DNA from: Pseudonocardia alaniniphila
GTDB lineage: Bacteria; Actinomycetota; Actinomycetes; Mycobacteriales; Pseudonocardiaceae
Length of the DNA stretch: 64,000 nucleotides
Direction of reading: 5' to 3'
NCBI RefSeq assembly: GCF_022524485.1
Contig: NZ_JAKXMK010000003.1
Location: forward strand, 310,001-374,000
Below are positions 8,568 to 17,273 of this stretch, piece after piece; the first letter of the stretch is position 1, and each line of letters begins with the position of its first letter. A model generated the notes under the pieces. That model was not told where the DNA came from, ran no database searches, and saw only the letters and a list, made by a program, of their open reading frames with translations. The translations under genes were made by a program, and so were the position numbers.

Positions 8568-8933
8568 TCAGCCTTCTCGGGAGAGGGCATCCCGTACGGC
8601 CTCTTCGGTGCGCGCGACGACGGCCGTACCGTCGTCCGCGGTGATGATCGGCCGCTGAATGAGCTTCGGATGCGCGGACAGAGCCTTCACCCACCGCTCC
8701 CGCGAACTCGCGTCCCGGGCCCATTCCCTGACCCCGAGCTCCTTCGCGACGGCCTCCTGGGTCCGGGTGATGTCCCACGGCTCGAGCCCCAGCCGGTCGA
8801 GCACTTCCCGGATCTCGTCCTCGCTGGGCACGTCCTCCAGATAACGGCGGACGGTGTAATCGGCCCCCTCGGCGTCGAGCACCGTGATGGCACTCCGGCA
8901 CTTGGAACAGGCCGGATTGATCCAGATCTCCAT
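8568..8933 (-). CDS. ArsC/Spx-type thioredoxin-fold protein (arsenate reductase family)
   Basis: A 121-residue protein starting MEIWINPACSKCRSA, the strand-Cys-loop of ArsC-like proteins, with C9-x-x-C12. The QRPI motif (93-96), whose Arg binds the oxyanion in arsenate reductases, is present. Three Arg residues are usually needed in true glutaredoxin-linked ArsC, so arsenate reduction is possible but not proven. No ars operon genes (arsR, efflux pump) accompany it. A GTG nine bases upstream of the chosen ATG is an alternative start. It ends a minus-strand pair with the enol-lactonase-like gene, which stops 22 bases before this start. Confidence 0.8.
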   Translation of the reverse strand: MEIWINPACSKCRSAITVLDAEGADYTVRRYLEDVPSEDEIREVLDRLGLEPWDITRTQEAVAKELGVREWARDASSRERWVKALSAHPKLIQRPIITADDGTAVVARTEEAVRDALSREG

Positions 8934-8955
8934 GCGGCCCACGGTATCCGCGGTA

Positions 8956-9762
8956 TCAGGGCCGTTCGTCGAGGAAGGTCACCACAGCGTCGAGGAACTC
9001 GGCAGGCCGTTCGACGTTTGCCATGTGCACCGTGGGCAGGACGGTGTACTGCGCGCCGGGGATGGTGGCGGCGAGTTCTTCCCCGTGGACGGCGGAGGTG
9101 ACGGTGTCGTGCTCGCCCGCGATGACCAGCGTCGGGGTGCGGATGAGCGAAGCTGTGCGGCGGAGGTCGTAGTCGCGCACCGCAGCCCAGCTGCCTGCCA
9201 CGCCCTCGCGCTGCGTGGCGAGAAGTGTGCGGCGGAAGCCTTCGACAACCCCGTTGCCGTCTTGCAGCATCCGCTCCGGGAACCAGTTGTGCAGGAACAT
9301 GTCCGCGGTGGCCTCCATGTCGGGGGCCGCCAGCAGTCCGGCGATCGGCCGGTCCCACTGTTGCGGCGGGCCGAGGTACGCGGCGGTGTTGGAGAGCACG
9401 AGTCGGTCGACGCGCTCCGGCACATGGATCCCCAACCACTGCGCGACGATTCCCCCGAGGGACAGGCCCAGCACGTGCACCCGCTGCAGGTCCAGCGCGT
9501 CCAGCAGTTCCACCACGTCGCGGCCCAGCCGGTCCAGCGAGTACGGGCCGCTCGGGACGTCGGAAGCGCCGTGGCCGCGCGCGTCGTAGCGCAGCAGCCG
9601 GAAGTGTTCGGTGAGAGCCGGCACCTCGCCGTCCCACATGTGGAGGTCGGTACCGATGGAGTTCGAGAGCAGCAGCACCGGCTTGTCCTGCTGACCGTCG
9701 AAGCGGTAGGCGATGCGAACGCCATCACCCGTGGTGATGGAGGTGAGGGTCTGAGAGTCCAT
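8956..9762 (-). CDS. pcaD: Alpha/beta hydrolase, 3-oxoadipate enol-lactonase-like
   Basis: A 268-residue hydrolase. The nucleophile elbow is GLSLGG, the oxyanion region LLSNSIGTDLHMWDGEVPAL, and RYDARGHGASDVP follows, all as in PcaD, which opens 3-oxoadipate enol-lactone in the beta-ketoadipate pathway. The catalytic Asp probably lies in GEHDTV and the His in PTVHMANVE. GGAG lies five bases before the ATG. It is divergent from a LysR-type gene 97 bases away, the usual layout for an aromatic-degradation enzyme and its activator, but no other pca gene is near. Other ester hydrolases of this family cannot be excluded, so the symbol is tentative. Confidence 0.78.
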   Translation of the reverse strand: MDSQTLTSITTGDGVRIAYRFDGQQDKPVLLLSNSIGTDLHMWDGEVPALTEHFRLLRYDARGHGASDVPSGPYSLDRLGRDVVELLDALDLQRVHVLGLSLGGIVAQWLGIHVPERVDRLVLSNTAAYLGPPQQWDRPIAGLLAAPDMEATADMFLHNWFPERMLQDGNGVVEGFRRTLLATQREGVAGSWAAVRDYDLRRTASLIRTPTLVIAGEHDTVTSAVHGEELAATIPGAQYTVLPTVHMANVERPAEFLDAVVTFLDERP

Positions 9763-9832
9763 GTCAGCTCCAGGATCCAGCGACGATGATCTCAGCCTAC
9801 GAACGTGGTTACAGATTGCTATTACAAAGATC

Positions 9833-9853
9833 AGAAGCGCTCTGTAGGCTTCT
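9833..9853. promoter_or_regulatory. Dyad upstream of the first lysR gene
   Basis: AGAAGC (9833-9838) and GCTTCT (9848-9853) form a perfect six-base inverted repeat with a nine-base spacer, ending seven bases before the LysR start. It lies in the 97-base divergent interval with the enol-lactonase-like gene. LysR proteins bind such interrupted dyads, so an autoregulatory site is plausible. The interval also has a relatively AT-rich run at about 9806-9830 that could contain the promoters. Confidence 0.35.
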
Positions 9854-9859
9854 CCGACA

Positions 9860-10798
9860 ATGTCCAGCTTCACGCTCCACGAGCTGCAATGCTTCGAGGC
9901 CGTCGTGAGCGATGGCGGCTTCCAGGCCGCCGCCGAGCGGCTGCACCGCTCCCATCCTTCGGTGTTCGCGGCGGTGGCCAAGCTCGAACGCCAGTTGGGC
10001 CTGAGCCTGCTGGACCGCTCGGGATATCGGGTGCACCTCACCGAGGCGGGGCAGGCCTTCCATCGCAAGGTGCGCTTCCTTCTGCACGAGGCCACGGAAC
10101 TGCAGACGTACGCCGCGCAGCTGGCGATGGGCGAGGAGGCCGAGCTGCGCGTGGTGCTCGGGGACCTGTGCCCGTTGCCGCCGGTGCTGGCGCTGCTCAG
10201 CCGCTTCTTCGCGGAACACCCGCAGACGCGGCTGCACCTGCAGTTCGAGACGGTGACCGGCCCGTGGGAGCGGCTGCTGGAGGACGAGGCCGACCTCATC
10301 GTGCACCGCGTCCCCAAGAGCGACGTGCGGATGGAGTGGATCGATCTCGGCCGCGTCGCGATGGTGCCGGTCGTGGCGCCCGGATTCCTGCCCTTCCCCC
10401 CGGCCACCGACATCACTCCGCAACGGATGCAGGCCTTCACCCAGTGCGTGATCCGGGATTCGGCCCGGCACCCGTCCGAACACGGCCATTTCCTGGTCGA
10501 GGGCGCACCTCAGTGTTCGGTGCCGGACCACCTCATGAAGAAGGAACTGATCCTGCACGGCATGGCGTGGGGACACTTGCCCCGGTTCATGATCGAGGCG
10601 GAGTTACGCGACGGACGCCTGCTGTCCGTCGCCGGACGTCACTTCCCCGGCGTGGTCGAGGAACTCGCGGCGGCGCGCCGTCGCGACAGACCTCACGGGC
10701 CGGTCGCCGACCTGCTGTGGGAGTTCCTGGCCCGCCATGCGCCGGTGCTGCAACCGACACTGGGACGTGTGCCCAGGGCGAAGGGAACACGCGCCTAA
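9860..10798 (+). CDS. LysR-type transcriptional regulator
   Basis: A 312-residue protein. The N-terminal winged helix-turn-helix (about 1-65) reads FTLHELQCFEAVVSDGGF with the recognition helix HPSVFAAVAKLERQLG, followed by a linker helix and a LysR substrate-binding domain (about 90-295) that senses an inducer. The C-terminus is Arg-rich. It is transcribed away from the enol-lactonase-like hydrolase and probably controls it and itself, by analogy with other LysR pairs. The unusual HPSV in place of QPSLS in the recognition helix suggests a private operator. Confidence 0.88.
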   Translation: MSSFTLHELQCFEAVVSDGGFQAAAERLHRSHPSVFAAVAKLERQLGLSLLDRSGYRVHLTEAGQAFHRKVRFLLHEATELQTYAAQLAMGEEAELRVVLGDLCPLPPVLALLSRFFAEHPQTRLHLQFETVTGPWERLLEDEADLIVHRVPKSDVRMEWIDLGRVAMVPVVAPGFLPFPPATDITPQRMQAFTQCVIRDSARHPSEHGHFLVEGAPQCSVPDHLMKKELILHGMAWGHLPRFMIEAELRDGRLLSVAGRHFPGVVEELAAARRRDRPHGPVADLLWEFLARHAPVLQPTLGRVPRAKGTRA

Positions 10799-10818
10799 CC
10801 CACCTGAAAGCAGCGGGC

Positions 10819-11379
10819 TCATGGTTCTCGATCCGGATCGCCGATTCCCAGGTCCTCGCGCATGGACTTGCGCAGATCGAACACCTGCCCTTTCGCCTTC
10901 TGCAGCATGGTGGTCGCCCGCTCCAGCGACTCGTCGACCTCCGCATGCCCACGTTCGATTCGGCGCACCATCTCGTAAACCTTCCAGAGGATGTGGTTGA
11001 CTTTCTCTGCCAACGGCAACAGGGCGTCCGGCAACACGAGCTGCGCTTCACCCCATTGCTCCCGCATAGCGTCACGGGCAGCCTCCATGGAGTCATTTGT
11101 CCGCTCCGTGTCGACGCCCGTACGGAGGGCGTCGATGTGGAGAAGCAGCGTGGAATGGAATTGCCAATCAGCCATATTCAGTGCGACGTAGCACGCGTGG
11201 CGTTTATCCAGAAGAGCCTGCCGTCTACCCCGGTCCTCTTCGGCCCGCCGGGTGCGGTGATCGTGCTCCAGCTCAGCCATCCGAGCACGCGCGTTCACGT
11301 GCTGGGTGAGCAGCGCAGAGCTCAGAGTTCCGATGACGCCGAGCGCAGCGATGAGTAATGCAGCGAGCGAACCTCCCAC
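10819..11379 (-). CDS. Membrane-anchored coiled-coil protein of unknown function
   Basis: A 186-residue protein with one N-terminal membrane helix (GGSLAALLIAALGVIGTLSS), then an Arg/Glu-rich helical region (about 28-65) and further amphipathic helices to the end, likely a coiled coil in the cytoplasm. The GTG at 11377-11379 is chosen because GGAGGA lies a few bases upstream and the membrane helix begins at once. A longer frame reaches 11475, but its extra 32 residues are Cys/Arg-rich and look non-coding. No family is recognised. It converges on the LysR gene, whose stop is 20 bases away. Confidence 0.62.
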   Translation of the reverse strand: MGGSLAALLIAALGVIGTLSSALLTQHVNARARMAELEHDHRTRRAEEDRGRRQALLDKRHACYVALNMADWQFHSTLLLHIDALRTGVDTERTNDSMEAARDAMREQWGEAQLVLPDALLPLAEKVNHILWKVYEMVRRIERGHAEVDESLERATTMLQKAKGQVFDLRKSMREDLGIGDPDREP

Positions 11380-11537
11380 GCATCCTCCCTCGTTGACATC
11401 GGACCCGTGCTCCAGCCGCCGACCGGCACAACCGCACTCTCCGAGCCTGTCGTTCGGGGAGGCTAGCGTGTCCACCGGTAATCGAGGGAGGTCGATGCGG
11501 TCCTCGCCGATGGATTACGGGGCAGCCGTCACCATTC

Positions 11538-11696
11538 GTGTTCCTCGATCACGCGGCGGCGTTACTCACCGCCGCCGAGCGATTCGCCCAGCGCATCCTG
11601 GCTGATGAACGCGGTCGTGAACTCGATCTCACTCACGTGCCGGCGGCGCCGATTCCGATGCCGATCAGGGTCGCGAGCCCGACTGAACGGTCCTGA
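11538..11696 (+). CDS. Possible 52-residue protein or gene remnant
   Basis: A short frame from a GTG gives DHAAALLTAAERFAQRIL followed by DERGRELDLTHVPAAPIP. This has the amphipathic helix and Ala/Leu/Glu use of a real actinobacterial protein, unlike the surrounding Arg/Ser-rich frames. There is no clear ribosome site, so it may be the tail of a decayed gene rather than an independent one. Function unknown. The rest of the interval 11380-11925 shows nothing else. Confidence 0.3.
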   Translation: MFLDHAAALLTAAERFAQRILADERGRELDLTHVPAAPIPMPIRVASPTERS

Positions 11697-11925
11697 TCCG
11701 TCTTTCCCGCTGTCGCGCGCCGCCATTGTGAAGGCGTTGACGAGGCCGAGGCAGAGGCCGTCACAGATCGGAGACCGCCCGACTGCTGATCATCGGTTCT
11801 GCGATCACGCATCGACAACCACGATCAGTGGAGCGGCTCCATCCGAGCGGGCGATGAGGCCGGCCGGTGCCGACGACCAAGGTGTACACGCTCCCTCGAC
11901 ACTGGACTTTCAGGAAGGGTCGATC

Positions 11926-12477
11926 GTGACTACGGCGACGCCGGACATCGTCTCTCTGAAGTTGGGACGAGTCTTCGACAGCTACAACTCCGACAACGAC
12001 GAAACCTTGGACTGGGCGGACTTCGAGCGGCTGATCGACCGGTTCTGCACCACCTACAAGATCGACAGCCTCGACTGGCGTGCCCGATCTCTGCGGGCCA
12101 TGTGCCAGATGTACTGGTCGGAGCTGCTGCGGCACGCGGACGTGCCCGAGGAGGAGCTCACAAAGGACCAATTCGTGGACGCCAGCCGCAGGCTCAGCCA
12201 GGACACGAGTCGCTTCAACATGATCGATGGCGTCCCGCACGCTCTGTTCGACTGCATCGACACCGACGAGGACGGCTCGATCTCCGATGGTGAGTTCACA
12301 AGAATGCTGAGCGATATCTGGGAGGTGCAGGGGCCCGAGGCAACGGGCGCGTTTGCACAGGTCGACACCGATGGAGACGGAACGATCGAGAGAGACGAGT
12401 TTCTTCGAGCGTTCCGTGAGTACGTCGTATCCGACGACGCGGGCGCCGCAGGCAGCCTGTTGTTCGGACGCATCTGA
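11926..12477 (+). CDS. EF-hand calcium-binding protein, calerythrin-like
   Basis: A 183-residue cytosolic protein with four EF-hand positions. Loop 1 is residues 21-32 (starting NSDND, with Asn at position 1), loop 2 around 72-84 is degenerate, loop 3 is 112-123 (DTDEDGSISDGE) and loop 4 is 147-158 (DTDGDGTIERDE). Size and the pattern of one weak and three good sites match calerythrin of Saccharopolyspora erythraea, a calcium buffer or sensor. The GTG at 11926 is chosen because AGGAAGG lies seven bases upstream; a longer frame to 11605 adds only Arg-rich sequence. No target protein is apparent next to it. Confidence 0.85.
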   Translation: MTTATPDIVSLKLGRVFDSYNSDNDETLDWADFERLIDRFCTTYKIDSLDWRARSLRAMCQMYWSELLRHADVPEEELTKDQFVDASRRLSQDTSRFNMIDGVPHALFDCIDTDEDGSISDGEFTRMLSDIWEVQGPEATGAFAQVDTDGDGTIERDEFLRAFREYVVSDDAGAAGSLLFGRI

Positions 12478-12495
12478 CCTGAGCGACACCGACAC

Positions 12496-12756
12496 GTCCG
12501 ATCGACGCAGACCCACGCCGACGAGCGGGTGAGGTCGTAGACCTGCAACGAGACGGCGACGACGGTCAGCTGCGACCCGATCGCGGCCGGCCACAGCCGC
12601 CGTTAGGCCGGGGTCGCACGCGGGCGGGTGTCGGCCAACCCCGCGCAGAGCACCGGCCAGCCGCCGCGCCGCCGACGGCACGGAGCCGTCGGTGCTCGTA
12701 GGCACCGTCGCCGCGGGAACGTCGACAGTGGTGGTGTTCACCTTCTCCACGGACAT
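12496..12756 (-). pseudogene. Remnant of an MFS transporter N-terminus
   Basis: An ATG with GGAGAG upstream starts MSVEKVNTTTVDVP and runs into AARRLAGAL. A frameshift then leads to GLADTRPRATPA-stop-RRLWPA and IGSQLTVVAVSLQVYDLTRSSAW. The DTRPxATPAYRRLW and GSQLTVVAVxLQVY segments resemble the first two helices of EntS-like major-facilitator exporters. Here the Tyr codon after ATPA is TAA. Sequence stops matching soon after, at about 12496, where the EF-hand gene ends. So only about 85 codons of a once longer gene remain. Confidence 0.6.
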
Positions 12757-12839
12757 GATCGGCACTCTCCTCGTCAGCGCGTCTCGGGTCGCCCGCGAAC
12801 CCACCGATGAGTTCCGCGGCCCTGGCGGGTCGTAGCGAC

Positions 12840-13694
12840 GTGCAGACCCACACACTGGAGACTCCCGATGTCGATCTCGTCTACGACGTCGTCGGCCCGT
12901 TGCCGACCGCTGACGGTCGGCTGCCGTTGATGATGATCGGTCAGCCGATGGACGCGAGCGGCTTCCGCGCGCTGCGCGGGTTCTTCCCGGACCGCACCGT
13001 GATCACCTACGACCCGCGCGGGGGCGGGCGCAGCGTTCGCAAGGACGGACAGGCCGTGCAGACCCCGCAGGACCAGGCCCGTGACGTGCACGCGGTGATC
13101 GAGGCGCTCGGGGGCGGGCCGGTCGAGATGTTCGCCAGCAGCGGTGGCGCGGTGGTCGCGCTCGCGCTGGTCGCCGCGTTCCCGGGTGATGTCCGGGTCC
13201 TGGTCGCGCACGAGCCGCCGATGAACCCGGTGCTGCCCGACGCCGAGGCGGCGCATCGGGCGCGCGCGCACTACCTGGAGACCTACCAGGCGAAGGGTTT
13301 CGGGGCGGGGATGGCCGCGTTCCAGGCGATGTACGCGTGGGAGGGCGAGTTCACCGAGGCGTATTTCGCGCAGCCGGACCCGGATCCGGCCCAGTTCGGG
13401 TTGCCGGTCGAGGACGACGGTTCGCGTGATCACCCGTTGTTGGCGGGGCGGGCGGTGGCGATCACCGACTACCACCCCGACGTCGCCGCGCTGTCCACCG
13501 GGCCGACCCGTGTGGTGATCGCGGTGGGCGAGGAGACCGGCAACGTGTACACGGCGCGTACTGCTCGTGCGGCGGCGCGGGTGCTGGGCGGGGAAGCGAC
13601 GGTGTTCCCGAGTCATCATCTCGGGTTCGTCGATGGTGTTGGTCGGCCGGAGGAGTTCGCGGCACGTCTGCGCGAGGTACTCGACGCCGCGTAG
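12840..13694 (+). CDS. Alpha/beta hydrolase
   Basis: A 284-residue hydrolase-fold protein. After a short lead-in, strand and loop segments PLMMIGQPMD and TYDPRGGGRS are typical. The nucleophile region is FASSGGAVVALAL, an A-S-S-G-G variant of the GxSxG elbow. A late VFPSHHLGFVDG segment supplies the likely His, and VLVAHEPPM follows the elbow as in many peroxidase/esterase members. Substrate unknown. The GTG at 12840 is preferred because homologous-looking sequence starts there (QTHTLETPDVDLVYDV); an ATG at 12807 in the same frame is possible. The gene stands alone between a decayed transporter and a DUF6924 gene. Confidence 0.8.
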   Translation: MQTHTLETPDVDLVYDVVGPLPTADGRLPLMMIGQPMDASGFRALRGFFPDRTVITYDPRGGGRSVRKDGQAVQTPQDQARDVHAVIEALGGGPVEMFASSGGAVVALALVAAFPGDVRVLVAHEPPMNPVLPDAEAAHRARAHYLETYQAKGFGAGMAAFQAMYAWEGEFTEAYFAQPDPDPAQFGLPVEDDGSRDHPLLAGRAVAITDYHPDVAALSTGPTRVVIAVGEETGNVYTARTARAAARVLGGEATVFPSHHLGFVDGVGRPEEFAARLREVLDAA

Positions 13695-13875
13695 CGCGAC
13701 GCGGACGGGCATCTCGTGCTTATCCCGGGTGACGCTCGACCAGGGTGCGCCGGGACCGGGACGGACGCTCGCCCATGTCGGTTGAGCGTCAGTCGGACGA
13801 CATGTCTGGCACTGACTGTGATCAGCATGGTTGCGATGCCCACGCAATGTCGGTGACCACGGCTATCGTGCCGCC

Positions 13876-14346
13876 GTGATTTCCCCTGTCCCTGCACCAC
13901 CCAGCCCACTGCGGCCTTCCGGGTGCGCGCTTCTCGTACGCACCGACTTCAGCAACGAGCGATCATGGGAAGCCCTCTGCGAAGGCGTCCGAACTCCATC
14001 GGAGGACGATTTCCTGGCCACCGTCGACATCGTCGACGACGACGCATACCGGGATCTGACCGCAACCCAGCTGCGCAACCTCTACCCTGACCCGCACCCG
14101 GTCGGCCCCTACTTCTTCTTCGTCGCCGACGCCGATGCAGTGGCCTCGGCCGAGCACCCACTCCTCGTCGTGCCGGTGCCCTACCCCGAGCCGGAGTACG
14201 CCTACCTCAATGAACCCCCGCGAGCCACGTTCCGGGTAGTGGTCGCCAGGCTGTGGTCGGTGGAGAACAACCTGTCCCTGGCAAACATGGACTGGGCGGA
14301 GTTCGCCCACAGCGTGGACGAGGACGGGGTGTTCCGCGGCTTCTAG
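13876..14346 (+). CDS. DUF6924-type protein
   Basis: A 156-residue protein with CALLVRTDFSNERSWEALCEGV near the start, HPLLVVPVPY in the middle and LWSVENNLSLANMDWAEFA with VDEDGVFRGF at the end, a layout I recognise from the uncharacterised DUF6924 group of actinomycetes. It is cytosolic, with no catalytic motif evident. The GTG at 13876 fits the domain start; an ATG 45 bases upstream in the same frame adds low-quality sequence. Function unknown. Confidence 0.72.
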   Translation: MISPVPAPPSPLRPSGCALLVRTDFSNERSWEALCEGVRTPSEDDFLATVDIVDDDAYRDLTATQLRNLYPDPHPVGPYFFFVADADAVASAEHPLLVVPVPYPEPEYAYLNEPPRATFRVVVARLWSVENNLSLANMDWAEFAHSVDEDGVFRGF

Positions 14347-14391
14347 CGCCTGCGGTGCCAGGACCGAGCGACCTGAGGAGTCGATGTAGGG

Positions 14392-15348
14392 ATGACAGCC
14401 GGGCGGCAGATGCCGGCACGGGACGACGTGCTCGGGTACTTCGACACACTGTCGAACTGGGGAAGGTGGGGCGACGACGACGAGCTCGGCACGCTGAACC
14501 TCATCACGGACGACGTTCGGCTGGCGGCGGCGCGGGCCGTGCGCCACGGCCGGAGCGTGTCATGCGCATGGGAGATTGCAGTGCCGGGCGAAATGGAGCG
14601 GTCGACGACGACGTGCCCGTGCGCTGCCGACATGCCCGGAGCCGAGAACATGCCGGTGCCCGCATTCCACGACGACCGACGCTGGGGCTTCTCGTCCGAG
14701 CAGCTCGGCATCACGTTCCACGGCAACACCGTCACCCACGTCGACTCGCCGTGCCACATCTTCTGGGACGGCACGATGTACAACGGGCGATCTCACTCGC
14801 TGGTCGACGCCACAACGGGATCGGCGTGGGCTGCCGTCACGGCGGCGGCGAACGGGATCATCACGCGTGGTGTCCTGCTGGACGTCGCGAGGGCTCGGGA
14901 TGTGCCGTGGTTGGAATCGGGGCAGGGTGTGTTTCCCGACGACCTCGAGGAGGCCGAGCGCCGCCAGGGTGTTCGGGTGCGATCCGGCGATGCGGTCTTC
15001 CTGCGGACCGGCCGCGGCCGTGTCCGGCACGAGGCCGGTGTGACCCACGGGTTCACGCAGGCCGGCTGGCACGCGTCCTGCCTGCCGTGGCTGCACGAAC
15101 GGGGGGTCGCGCTGATCGGCGCCGATACGCCTCAGGACGTTCAGCCATCGGGGTACGAGGGGGTGCTGATGCCGGTTCACGCTGTGGGCCTCGTTGCAAT
15201 GGGTTTGTGGCTGATCGACAACTGCGACCTGGAGATGTGCGCGACGACGGCCGCGGAGCTCGGCCAGTGGGACTTCCACCTCGCAGTGGCGCCGATCCGC
15301 TTCGCCGGTACGTCCGGCAGCCCGGTCAACCCGATCGCGACATTCTGA
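14392..15348 (+). CDS. Cyclase / kynurenine-formamidase-like metal-dependent hydrolase
   Basis: A 318-residue protein of the cyclase family. The metal-binding signature HGNTVTHVDSPCHIF (about residues 115-129) matches H-x-G-T-H-x-D-x-P-x-H-F with Asn and Val inserted. NWGRWGDDDELGTLN at the start and GDAVFLRTGRG later are typical of family members that open formyl or lactam rings or process polyketides. GADTPQDVQPSG carries further conserved Asp. It follows the DUF6924 gene by 45 bases on the same strand, so they may share a transcript. Substrate cannot be read. Confidence 0.82.
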   Translation: MTAGRQMPARDDVLGYFDTLSNWGRWGDDDELGTLNLITDDVRLAAARAVRHGRSVSCAWEIAVPGEMERSTTTCPCAADMPGAENMPVPAFHDDRRWGFSSEQLGITFHGNTVTHVDSPCHIFWDGTMYNGRSHSLVDATTGSAWAAVTAAANGIITRGVLLDVARARDVPWLESGQGVFPDDLEEAERRQGVRVRSGDAVFLRTGRGRVRHEAGVTHGFTQAGWHASCLPWLHERGVALIGADTPQDVQPSGYEGVLMPVHAVGLVAMGLWLIDNCDLEMCATTAAELGQWDFHLAVAPIRFAGTSGSPVNPIATF

Positions 15349-15559
15349 CGCGTCGCGAGCTCCTCAGTCGGCGAGTACGAGAGGCAGCGCGGTGGGAGGT
15401 GCACGTGTGGTCGACGAATCCCGCTACCGAGGTGACGACGTCTTGCAAATCGGAATGAAGTGCTCATCGAAAACATCTTCCTCGCCCACCCGCGGAATTC
15501 TGCGATTTTGTCAATACCACTCGGGGGCCATCCTCGCGATCCAGGCCCCGCAAGGCCAG

Positions 15560-15845
15560 TGGTCACGTCAAGACCGTGGCCAAGAACAAGCGACCTCACC
15601 GCAGATGATGTCGATCGCCGGCCAGTCGCGGAAGCGCGAACAGTCAGTACCCGGACGGTGCGACTCATGCACTGCTGTCCTCGCTCATCGGTGCCCGAAC
15701 CGAAGAACCTCGGGCTCTGCGCCGGCGCAAAGTCGATCTCACCAGCAATCCGCATGCCATTCCAGCAGCCCTCGCCGCCCATCGCGGTCTAAGGCCGGGT
15801 TCGTGTCGACGGCGACACCAAGACCTTGAGGTCTCGCCACCCACC
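15560..15845 (+). pseudogene. Decayed tyrosine-recombinase (integrase) gene
   Basis: Three frames hold pieces in the right order. From 15592, DLTADDVDRRPVAEARTVSTRTVRL resembles the end of a core-binding domain. From 15672, LLSSLIGARTEEPRALRRRKVDL is the start of the catalytic domain with its first catalytic Arg in GARTEE. From about 15799, VRVDGDTKTLRSRH corresponds to the GDTKTxxSRRTL strand. The linker between the first two pieces is deleted and the frame shifts twice, and the second Arg and Tyr boxes are absent. No intact gene lies elsewhere in 15349-15969. Confidence 0.6.
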
Positions 15846-15969
15846 ACGTTGAACACGCTCAAGGCCCACAACGTCCACCGCACCTTTGTCTGTCGTCGAT
15901 GGTCTGCCGGGGTGCCGCCGCCGAATCGCGGCGGCGGCTCACTCGGCAATCCGGCTGGAAGACTGCGGC

Positions 15970-16590
15970 TCAGCCGGGAAATTCGGTGACGCCGAGGGCG
16001 AAGTCCCAGTTACCCACCCCGTGGCGGGCGAGGCCCATGGTGACCAAGCCCGCCCCCTCCAGCCAGTGCGCCATCTTCAGGTCGCCGACGTCCAGCGGGC
16101 GCAGCCCGAGACTCTCGATGAATGCCGCCACGCCCGCTTTGGCCTGCGCATCGTCGCCGGCGAGGAAGACGTTGGGCCGGCCCTTCTCCAGGACATGACG
16201 GAAGATGGTGTTGAACGCCTTCACCACGCTGGCGCCGGCCGGGGCTACCTTGGCGGCTTCCTGCGCGATCGAGGTTTCCTCGCTGTGGGTCAGTCCGTCG
16301 GCCGTGGCGTTGAAGGGGTTGCTGATGTCGACGATGACCTTGCCCGCGAGGGCGTCTCCGTATTCGGCGATGACCGGAACGACACCGTCGGCCAGCAGGG
16401 CTGTGATGACGATGTCACCGGCAGGGACAGCGCCCCACTTGCCCGCCGTCGCGCCGCCGAGAGCCCCGGCCAGGTCATCGGCCTTGGACTGATCGCGTCC
16501 CATGACCTCGACAGTGTTGCCGCCCGCCACCGCGAGCGTGCCGATGGCACGGGCCATGTTGCCCGTACCGATGAGGGTGATGTTGCTCAT
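15970..16590 (-). CDS. NADPH-dependent F420 reductase / NADP oxidoreductase family protein
   Basis: A 206-residue Rossmann protein starting MSNITLIGTGNMARAIG, the GxGxMA dinucleotide loop seen in F420-dependent NADP reductases and related dehydrogenases. VEVMGRDQSK follows strand two, VIVDISNPFN the middle and KAFNTIF the cofactor-site loop. It probably binds NADP; whether it uses F420 or an organic substrate is open. The ATG at 16588-16590 is chosen over a longer frame, because the upstream extension is Arg/Gln-rich with no fold. It is the last gene of a minus-strand set with the SnoaL and SDR genes. Confidence 0.82.
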   Translation of the reverse strand: MSNITLIGTGNMARAIGTLAVAGGNTVEVMGRDQSKADDLAGALGGATAGKWGAVPAGDIVITALLADGVVPVIAEYGDALAGKVIVDISNPFNATADGLTHSEETSIAQEAAKVAPAGASVVKAFNTIFRHVLEKGRPNVFLAGDDAQAKAGVAAFIESLGLRPLDVGDLKMAHWLEGAGLVTMGLARHGVGNWDFALGVTEFPG

Positions 16591-16803
16591 GAGGTGTGCT
16601 CGTTCCTGTTCTCGAGGTGTCGGTTGTCTCGTTCGTGCCGGGCCGACCTCAGCCCGTCGGCCGCGATATTCTTGGGCCAGCTGACGCGCCTTTCTCGGTC
16701 CCCCACCCGCCTTCCGCCGGTGATTCAGGATGCGCGAACCTGTCGCCATTCACAAAAGAGGACATCAGCTCAGAAAAATGGGGTAAAGGGCATCCCGAGA
16801 TCG

Positions 16804-17229
16804 TTATTGTTTCCTTGGAGCGCAGTTCCCAGGGCTGCATGCTGACAGGGGCGCGAGATGGCCTTGCATCTCGACGGCGGTCGGCAGCGGACGCCACCAG
16901 ATGGTCACTTCGGCGATCTTGCCGTCCGCGTCGAGCAGGAAATAGTCCACCCCGTCAACCGCCGTGTCTTCGATCTGCAGCCGGAAGAATGCGGCGTGAT
17001 GAGTCTCGCCGCTGAGGACTTCCTTATAGGTGAGGTCCGCCGCCACTGTGGAGACGCACTGGATGGCTTCCGTGACGGCATCGCAGCCGGTGAGCGGCTC
17101 ATCACTGAGTGGGCTGGTCAGCACCACGTTCTCGGCGAGGACACGAGCGAGAGCGTCTGTGTCGGCGCCGCGGTGCATGAAGTCGACGAAGGACTCGACG
17201 GTGGCGCGGTGCTCGGCGAACGTGGTCAT
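16804..17229 (-). CDS. SnoaL-like / NTF2-fold protein
   Basis: A 141-residue protein of the SnoaL/NTF2 fold: HRATVESFVDFMHRGADTDALARVLAENVV at the start forms the paired helices and the first strand, DLTYKEVLSG and HHAAFFRLQIED the sheet, and DADGKIAEVTIWWRP the terminal strands. Such proteins are small isomerases, cyclases or scaffold domains. It lies 44 bases downstream of the SDR gene and is probably co-transcribed. The last 18 residues are atypical of the fold. No substrate evidence. Confidence 0.8.
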   Translation of the reverse strand: MTTFAEHRATVESFVDFMHRGADTDALARVLAENVVLTSPLSDEPLTGCDAVTEAIQCVSTVAADLTYKEVLSGETHHAAFFRLQIEDTAVDGVDYFLLDADGKIAEVTIWWRPLPTAVEMQGHLAPLSACSPGNCAPRKQ

Positions 17230-17273
17230 GGCTACTCCTCGTCGTGTTGCCCGCGTGGCATTCCTGGTGTGGT

